Source: an uncultured Bacilli bacterium
GTDB lineage: Bacteria > Bacillota_I > Bacilli_A > RF39 > UBA660
Assembly: GCA_947624095.1 (NCBI GenBank)
Contig: CANQIR010000031.1
Location: forward strand, 1-10,293
Length of the DNA: 10,293 nucleotides
Direction: 5' to 3'
The position numbers and the translations under genes were made by a program. Below are positions 6,531 through 10,293 of this stretch, one piece after another; position 1 is the first letter of the stretch, and every line of letters begins with the position of its first letter. The notes under the pieces are model-generated. The model worked only from the letters and a program-made list of their open reading frames with translations, was not told the origin of the DNA and did no database searches.

Positions 6531-7832
6531 TCATAAATTGCTCATATTTTCTTTGCTTTTACTATCAATATCTTTTTCCGCTTTTAACATTTTTTCCACC
6601 GATAAGCCAATAGCTTTACCCAAATAACAAGGCACCGCATTTCCAATTTGCGTTAATTGCCATTTTTTAGACCCTTGAAAAACAAAATCATCTGGGAATG
6701 ATTGAAGCCTTGCCATTTCTCTCGCCGTTAATACTCTTGGCAATTTCGGATGAATATTAACTCCCCCATGATTTTCCTTTACTGTACAAGATGGTTTTTC
6801 CCAAGGACATTTTTTCCAAGAATCCGAATAATTTCTATAAAGACTTTCCCCTTCTTTTACTTTTAATAATTTCGCTTGCATCTCTTTAGAATGCATTGTT
6901 GGAACGTGATTAAATAAAGGATCTTCTTTATGTTCCATTAAATCTTCAATAGCTTCTTTAGTTGTTATATATTTATCAGGTGTCAGAATTGGTTTTGGAT
7001 GATAATTGGTCACCCCAATTCGATTGCCAATAAAAATTACCCGTTTTCTAATTTGTGGTGTACAATAATCCGCTGCATTTAATACAGCTAAATTAATCTT
7101 ATAACCTATTTTTTCAAAATCATTTATTATTTTTTCCTCAACTTTTCCCCCAAGCATTGATCTAAGTCCAGGAACATTTTCCATAACTACTATTTTAGGT
7201 TTTAAGTGGTCTACTATCTCCAACATATCAAGATATAATGTATTTCTTTTATCCGTAACTATCCTATTACCAGCCATACTAAAACCTTGACAAGGAAATC
7301 CGCCAACAATTAAATCAATATTTTTTCCTTTGACACTATCATATAAATGATTTTTAACTGAAGCTTCCCTAATATCCTGACTTTCAATCCGTTCATTAAA
7401 TCCTTTTTTATCAATAAAATTATATTTGTACGTTGAAACTGCCTGTTCCATTATTTCTACACTACCAATTGGTGTCCAACCAGCCATTACTAATCCACAA
7501 GATAAGCCGCCGGCACCAGAAAATAAATCTATAAAATTATAACCATTTCTTTGCTTTGGATTCGCCCAGCCATCTCTTTTCCACATTTTAGATATATCAA
7601 CATAATTTACAATTTTAGATTCTTCATTAACATAGTCAACATCATCAAAAATTGATTTTTTATTAATCCCACTATTGTACCTATCATACCAACATTTATA
7701 ATCTTCTACATTTATTCGATAACGATTATTAATTTTTGTTGCCTTTAAACTTCCATCAGCAATTTGCCGTCTAATGGTTTTAAGACTTTTATTCGTTTTT
7801 TCAGCAACATCTTCTACTGTTAGGATTTCCAT
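6531..7832 (-). CDS. DNA (cytosine-5) methyltransferase with N-terminal helix-turn-helix
   Basis: This encodes 433 residues from the ATG at 7832, chosen because AGGAG (7840-7844) lies 7 nt upstream. An in-frame GTG at 7850 lies within the operator and is unlikely. Residues 1-50 (EILTVEDVAEKTNKSLKTIR and on) form an excisionase/MerR-like HTH. The C5-methylase motifs follow in order: motif I FIDLFSGAGG (about 100-109, S-adenosylmethionine binding), motif IV GGFPCQGFS with catalytic Cys181, motif VI ENVPG (218-222), motif VIII QIRKRV (260-265), motif IX RVLTAREMARLQSFPDDF (366-383) and motif X QIGNAVP (395-401). The target-recognition segment between VIII and IX is short, about 100 residues, typical of mono-specific enzymes. 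It transfers a methyl group to a cytosine in the system's recognition site, protecting host DNA from the nuclease encoded upstream. The HTH probably represses the methylase's own promoter, as in several type II systems. I do not assign a specificity. Confidence 0.95.
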   Translation of the reverse strand: MEILTVEDVAEKTNKSLKTIRRQIADGSLKATKINNRYRINVEDYKCWYDRYNSGINKKSIFDDVDYVNEESKIVNYVDISKMWKRDGWANPKQRNGYNFIDLFSGAGGLSCGLVMAGWTPIGSVEIMEQAVSTYKYNFIDKKGFNERIESQDIREASVKNHLYDSVKGKNIDLIVGGFPCQGFSMAGNRIVTDKRNTLYLDMLEIVDHLKPKIVVMENVPGLRSMLGGKVEEKIINDFEKIGYKINLAVLNAADYCTPQIRKRVIFIGNRIGVTNYHPKPILTPDKYITTKEAIEDLMEHKEDPLFNHVPTMHSKEMQAKLLKVKEGESLYRNYSDSWKKCPWEKPSCTVKENHGGVNIHPKLPRVLTAREMARLQSFPDDFVFQGSKKWQLTQIGNAVPCYLGKAIGLSVEKMLKAEKDIDSKSKENMSNL

Positions 7833-7839
7833 CTTTTCA

Positions 7840-7844
7840 CTCCT
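7840..7844 (-). promoter_or_regulatory. Ribosome binding site deciding the methyltransferase start
   Basis: AGGAG on the minus strand, 7 nt before the ATG at 7832. It rules for this ATG over the in-frame GTG at 7850, which lies upstream of the site. Its first base is shared with one arm of the operator. Confidence 0.75.
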
Positions 7845-7882
7845 GTCCACTATACATGCTAATTATACATGAGAAGTGGACA
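7844..7882. promoter_or_regulatory. Inverted-repeat operator flanking the methyltransferase -10 box
   Basis: TGTCCACT (7844-7851) and AGTGGACA (7875-7882) are a perfect 8-bp inverted repeat, 31 bp start to start, close to three helical turns. One arm lies in the -35/-10 spacer; the other lies just after the expected transcript start (about 7855) and touches the ribosome binding site. The upstream arm would not be transcribed, so this is a DNA-level site rather than an mRNA hairpin. The HTH domain of the methyltransferase is the obvious candidate binder. Confidence 0.6.
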
Positions 7883-7898
7883 TTAGTCAATATACATT
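7851..7898. repeat. Three direct TATACAT(G/T) repeats in the methyltransferase promoter
   Basis: TATACATG occurs at 7851-7858 and 7864-7871, 13 bp apart, and TATACATT at 7891-7898, a further 27 bp away, all in the same orientation. The middle copy overlaps the -10 box. In this AT-rich DNA such repeats can arise by chance, but their concentration in a 58-base gap is suggestive of extra operator half-sites. Confidence 0.4.
7862..7890 (-). promoter_or_regulatory. Promoter of the methyltransferase gene
   Basis: On the minus strand TTGACT (7885-7890) and a perfect TATAAT (7862-7867) are separated by 17 bases. This is close to the housekeeping sigma consensus, so the unrepressed promoter should be strong. 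It lies in the 58-base gap between the nuclease and methyltransferase genes and allows the methylase to be made independently of the nuclease. Confidence 0.8.
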
Positions 7899-7908
7899 GG
7901 CATAAAAA

Positions 7909-9291
7909 TTATTCTTCAAAAATCTTTAATAGATTCTTCATATCAAATCTAAACTTTAGACAATTTCTATTCGTATGGACTTGGAATTCGCCAATTGTTA
8001 ATCCCCCATATTTGACCGTATTACTTTCATTCCAATTCTCTAAACTTCTTGTAAAAGTAAACTTCCCCTTTTCAAATGAAAAACTCAAATTTCTTGATAG
8101 TATTTTATGTTCAAAACTATTTCTCGTTTTATAAATCCACAATAAATAATCACAATCAAATAAATTCTTTAAATATTCATTCATTAAAACATCTATTGAG
8201 TTAAAAACTAATTCTTTAAAAGATTCTTTAGAAAAGTGTTCAGCATCTAAAATTAAATTTGCAAAATATTCTTTAAAAGTCTCTATGCTAGGTTGCCCTA
8301 TTATTGGTGGACATACCTTACACCCAATATTTGTTTTTAAAGACAAAGTTTTTTCCCCGACTAAAATAAAATCAACTGGTGACTTACTTTGACCACCCCT
8401 ATCTCCTTTTTCAGCACCAACATATTTTATTGGCTTTGGCATACTACTAAACGCTTCCAATATAACGCCCGTTACTTGTGCTTCTAGCTTTGGGTTTGAC
8501 CTTAATTCTAAATGCTTAGGCTTTTCTAAATGAAATATATTACAGATTGCATTCTCTACCGAAATTCCCAAAGTTTCATTATTTTGTTCTCTTCTCTTAA
8601 ATAAAGATTCCAACTTATCCATTATAAATCTAAATTTAAAACTTCTATTTTTATGAACTTGAATTTCTGCTATACTTAGTCCATCATATTTAACAGTTAT
8701 ACTCTCTTTCCATTCTGCCATAGATGATTTTGTAAAAGAAAATTTATTCTTATCCCAAATTAGATCAGGCTTTTCTTCTCTATATATAATTTTATATTCA
8801 TATTTACCATTTTCTATATAAATCCATAACAATATATCTGACAAAAATAAATAATCTAAAAAGATTGGTAAAGCTAAATCAATATGGTTCCATATTAATG
8901 ATTTTATGTCTTCTTGATTTTCTATTGTGTTATTCACTAAATGACCAAAATGATAATTCAATTGTTTAAAACCTGCCTGACCAACAATTTTAGGTGCGAC
9001 TTTTGAATTAGTTTTCACCTTAGTTGTTTTTATCGCCATCGTTAATCCATTACTTAAATAAAAATTATGAGGATTTATTGTTCCTCCATTTTCTTCATCT
9101 TCTTCAAAGTTAAGACATTTTACCGGTACTGCACCTATCTCTTTAAAAATCCGTGGGAATAACTTCTTGACATCATCAAAAGCAGCATCATAATTTGATT
9201 CATATTGCTTCATTGCCCATTCATTAGCAGTTATTTTATATTCATCACAAATTAATTTCTGAACAGTCATTCCAAATGCCGCATTATTCAT
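7909..9291 (-). CDS. Putative type II restriction endonuclease, internally duplicated
   Basis: This encodes 460 residues made of two homologous halves (about 7-231 and 242-460). Matching segments are KVAPKIVGQ (97-105) with KVCPPIIGQ (325-333), DILLWIY with DYLLWIY (152-158, 381-387), TVKYDGL with TVKYGGL (199-205, 425-431), and QVH followed by KFRF at both ends. In the second half SPVDF (Asp307) and LSLK (Ser317, Lys319) look like a PD-(D/E)xK-type site, with Glu246 in the first helix as a possible extra ligand. At the same places the first half has Gln11, Asn76 and Ala86, and only Lys88 remains. The call rests on this fold-like pattern and on the adjacent C5 methyltransferase; I cannot name the family or the recognition site. 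It would cut unmethylated DNA. The start is ATG with GGTGAT just upstream. It has its own promoter and probably forms a separate transcript from the methylase. Confidence 0.7.
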   Translation of the reverse strand: MNNAAFGMTVQKLICDEYKITANEWAMKQYESNYDAAFDDVKKLFPRIFKEIGAVPVKCLNFEEDEENGGTINPHNFYLSNGLTMAIKTTKVKTNSKVAPKIVGQAGFKQLNYHFGHLVNNTIENQEDIKSLIWNHIDLALPIFLDYLFLSDILLWIYIENGKYEYKIIYREEKPDLIWDKNKFSFTKSSMAEWKESITVKYDGLSIAEIQVHKNRSFKFRFIMDKLESLFKRREQNNETLGISVENAICNIFHLEKPKHLELRSNPKLEAQVTGVILEAFSSMPKPIKYVGAEKGDRGGQSKSPVDFILVGEKTLSLKTNIGCKVCPPIIGQPSIETFKEYFANLILDAEHFSKESFKELVFNSIDVLMNEYLKNLFDCDYLLWIYKTRNSFEHKILSRNLSFSFEKGKFTFTRSLENWNESNTVKYGGLTIGEFQVHTNRNCLKFRFDMKNLLKIFEE

Positions 9292-9309
9292 AACATCACC
9301 ACTAAAGCA

Positions 9310-9338
9310 ATTGTATCAAATTTCTAACAAAAAGTTAA
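9310..9338 (-). promoter_or_regulatory. Promoter of the putative restriction endonuclease gene
   Basis: On the minus strand TTAACT (9333-9338) and TACAAT (9310-9315) are separated by 17 bases, and the -10 is preceded by TG one base away (TGATACAAT), an extended -10. The transcript would start near 9303, giving a very short leader before the ATG at 9291. It lies directly after the LysM-gene terminator, so the nuclease does not depend on transcription from that gene. Confidence 0.65.
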
Positions 9339-9348
9339 AATTTTTATC

Positions 9349-9375
9349 AAAAAAGAAATGTTTTAAACACTTCTT
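9349..9375 (-). terminator. Rho-independent terminator of the LysM amidase gene
   Basis: On the minus strand AAGAAGTG (9368-9375) pairs with CATTTCTT (9353-9360), with one G-T pair and a 7-nt loop, followed by a T run. It begins within the stop codon of the LysM gene. The stem is AU-rich, so it may be moderate in strength. Confidence 0.65.
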
Positions 9376-10293
9376 AATCAGGTAACAATAAAGTTTGACC
9401 TATTACTAAGTTACTTGTAGTTAAATTATTTAGTTTTATAATCTCACTAACCGTTGTACCATAAGTTTGCGCTATCTTATAAAGATTATCTCCTGCTTTA
9501 ACTGTATATGTTATATAATCTCTCTTACCAGGTATCTTTAATACTTGACCTATTCTTAAAGTATTCGAAGTAAGTCCATTTAAAGATTTTATAGCTTCAA
9601 CAGTAGTATTATATTTTCTAGCTATTGAATATAAACTGTCTCCTGCTACTACTGTATATCCACTACTATCATCATTACTACTATTAGGAATAATTAATTT
9701 TTGTTCTATATTTAATAAATTACTTGTTAAATTATTAGCTTTCTTAATATCATCAACACTAACTCCAAATCGATTAGCAATCTTATAAAGACTATCTCCT
9801 GCCACTACTACATAAACATTTGACATAGTATTAGGTATTCTAATTACTTGACCAATACTTAAATTAGTAGAAGACAAATTATTATAATTTAATAATTCAT
9901 TAACAGTTACTCCATACTTATTAGCTATACCATATAAAGTATCACCAGCTTTTACTTGATAGTTAATATATTCATCACTAGGAGCTTCAACTTCTTCATT
10001 ACCAGGTATTTTTAAAGTTTGACCTATTGATAAAGAATTACTTGTTAAATTATTTAATTCTTTTAAAGCAGCTACTGTAACTCCATACTTCTTAGCAATA
10101 CTCCATAAAGAATCTCCCTTTTTAACAACGTAATATCCACTACCTTCAAGCGGTACATATACTACTCCTAAATAGTTAGCAAGACCTCTTACAACTGCTT
10201 CAGCATACTTCTCCCAGTTATTCTTTAACTGATTAACATCATCACCAGTACTATCTAAAAATCCATATTCTACAATAATAGCTTCCGTATTAG
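9374..10293 (-). CDS. N-acetylmuramoyl-L-alanine amidase (Amidase_3) with five LysM repeats, 5' end missing
   Basis: The frame is open to the window edge, giving 306 codons including the stop; the start and most of the catalytic domain are outside. It opens with NTEAIIVEYGFLDSTGDD, the C-terminal signature of zinc-dependent Amidase_3 enzymes (usually 'PAVLVEtGFlsN..D'), with the family's catalytic Glu in IIVEYGF. These enzymes cut the bond between N-acetylmuramic acid and L-alanine in peptidoglycan. Five LysM modules of about 44 residues follow (starts YYVVKKGDSLWSIA, YQVKAGDTLYGIA, YVVVAGDSLYKIA, YTVVAGDSLYSIA, YTVKAGDNLYKIA), each ending GQ.L.IP or a close variant and separated by short polar linkers. 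LysM binds N-acetylglucosamine-containing glycans and holds the enzyme on the wall. The protein is presumably exported, but a signal peptide would lie outside the window. The ATG at 9877 is an internal Met within the second LysM, not a start. Confidence 0.9.
   Translation of the reverse strand, partial: NTEAIIVEYGFLDSTGDDVNQLKNNWEKYAEAVVRGLANYLGVVYVPLEGSGYYVVKKGDSLWSIAKKYGVTVAALKELNNLTSNSLSIGQTLKIPGNEEVEAPSDEYINYQVKAGDTLYGIANKYGVTVNELLNYNNLSSTNLSIGQVIRIPNTMSNVYVVVAGDSLYKIANRFGVSVDDIKKANNLTSNLLNIEQKLIIPNSSNDDSSGYTVVAGDSLYSIARKYNTTVEAIKSLNGLTSNTLRIGQVLKIPGKRDYITYTVKAGDNLYKIAQTYGTTVSEIIKLNNLTTSNLVIGQTLLLPD

Noticed and set aside
6379..6627. 82-codon open frame on the + strand
   Set aside because: It runs antisense across the small gene, the operator region and the methyltransferase end; composition reflects the AT-rich gap.
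7856..8134. 92-codon open frame on the + strand
   Set aside because: It is antisense to the C-terminal half of the nuclease, where the minus-strand frame is supported by the internal duplication.
6531..9291. Assigning a recognition sequence (for example a GGCC- or GGNCC-type site) to the restriction-modification pair
   Set aside because: The methylase motifs place it only in the C5 class; the target-recognition segment and the nuclease do not match any enzyme I can recall with certainty.
1..10293. Integrase, transposase, tRNA, CRISPR array or attachment-site repeats marking the island ends
   Set aside because: I looked at both island edges and all gaps and found none; the island is inferred from gene content, composition and the neighbouring pseudogene only.

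Overview
The window is AT-rich DNA from a low-GC Firmicutes-type bacterium, probably a gut Bacilli/Clostridia relative. It uses the standard code (TGA is a stop). Both flanks carry cell-wall genes: the 3' end of a CwlJ/SleB-type cell wall hydrolase on the left (+) and the 3' part of a LysM-repeat N-acetylmuramoyl-L-alanine amidase on the right (-). A walled, possibly spore-forming organism follows from this; no finer taxonomy is supported.

Between the flanks, everything is on the minus strand and reads as one accessory, probably anti-phage, island. Right to left it has three transcription modules. (1) A putative type II restriction endonuclease (7909-9291) has its own promoter. It is an internal tandem duplication: the C-terminal half keeps a plausible PD-(D/E)xK-type site, while the N-terminal half has lost the acidic positions. 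(2) A DNA cytosine-5 methyltransferase (6531-7832) has all main catalytic motifs and an N-terminal excisionase/MerR-like helix-turn-helix. Its promoter (TTGACT-17-TATAAT) is bracketed by an 8-bp inverted repeat, as expected for autoregulation. (3) A five-gene operon (508-6467) starts from a strong promoter overlaid with nested palindromes. It encodes a small helical protein, a 737-aa protein with two RNA-polymerase-alpha-CTD-like repeats plus a sigma-70 region 4-like HTH, a GHKL (MutL/MORC/Hsp90-like) ATPase, and two proteins of unknown function. The five genes overlap or lie within about 12 nt of each other, so they are probably translated as a unit.

The working picture is a type II restriction-modification pair coupled to an accessory operon in which a GHKL ATPase and a transcription-factor-like, RNA-polymerase-themed protein act together. 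The combination of alphaCTD-alphaCTD-sigma4 protein, GHKL ATPase and two partner proteins is the part most likely to be an under-described defence system. Restriction systems carrying MutL/MORC-like ATPases are known from comparative genomics; the function of this particular gene set is inference.

At the left edge of the island, 241-494 holds a decayed gene for a CmpB-like (type IV ABC transporter-type) membrane protein. Start, middle and end segments are recognisable, separated by stops and missing sequence. It and the left-hand hydrolase converge on a shared, apparently bidirectional terminator (157-185). The hydrolase fragment is about 43% GC by hand count (68 of 158 bases), against 22% in one counted line of the operon (13 of 60 at 4201-4260) and 28% in one line of the LysM gene (17 of 60 at 9481-9540), which fits an acquired island.
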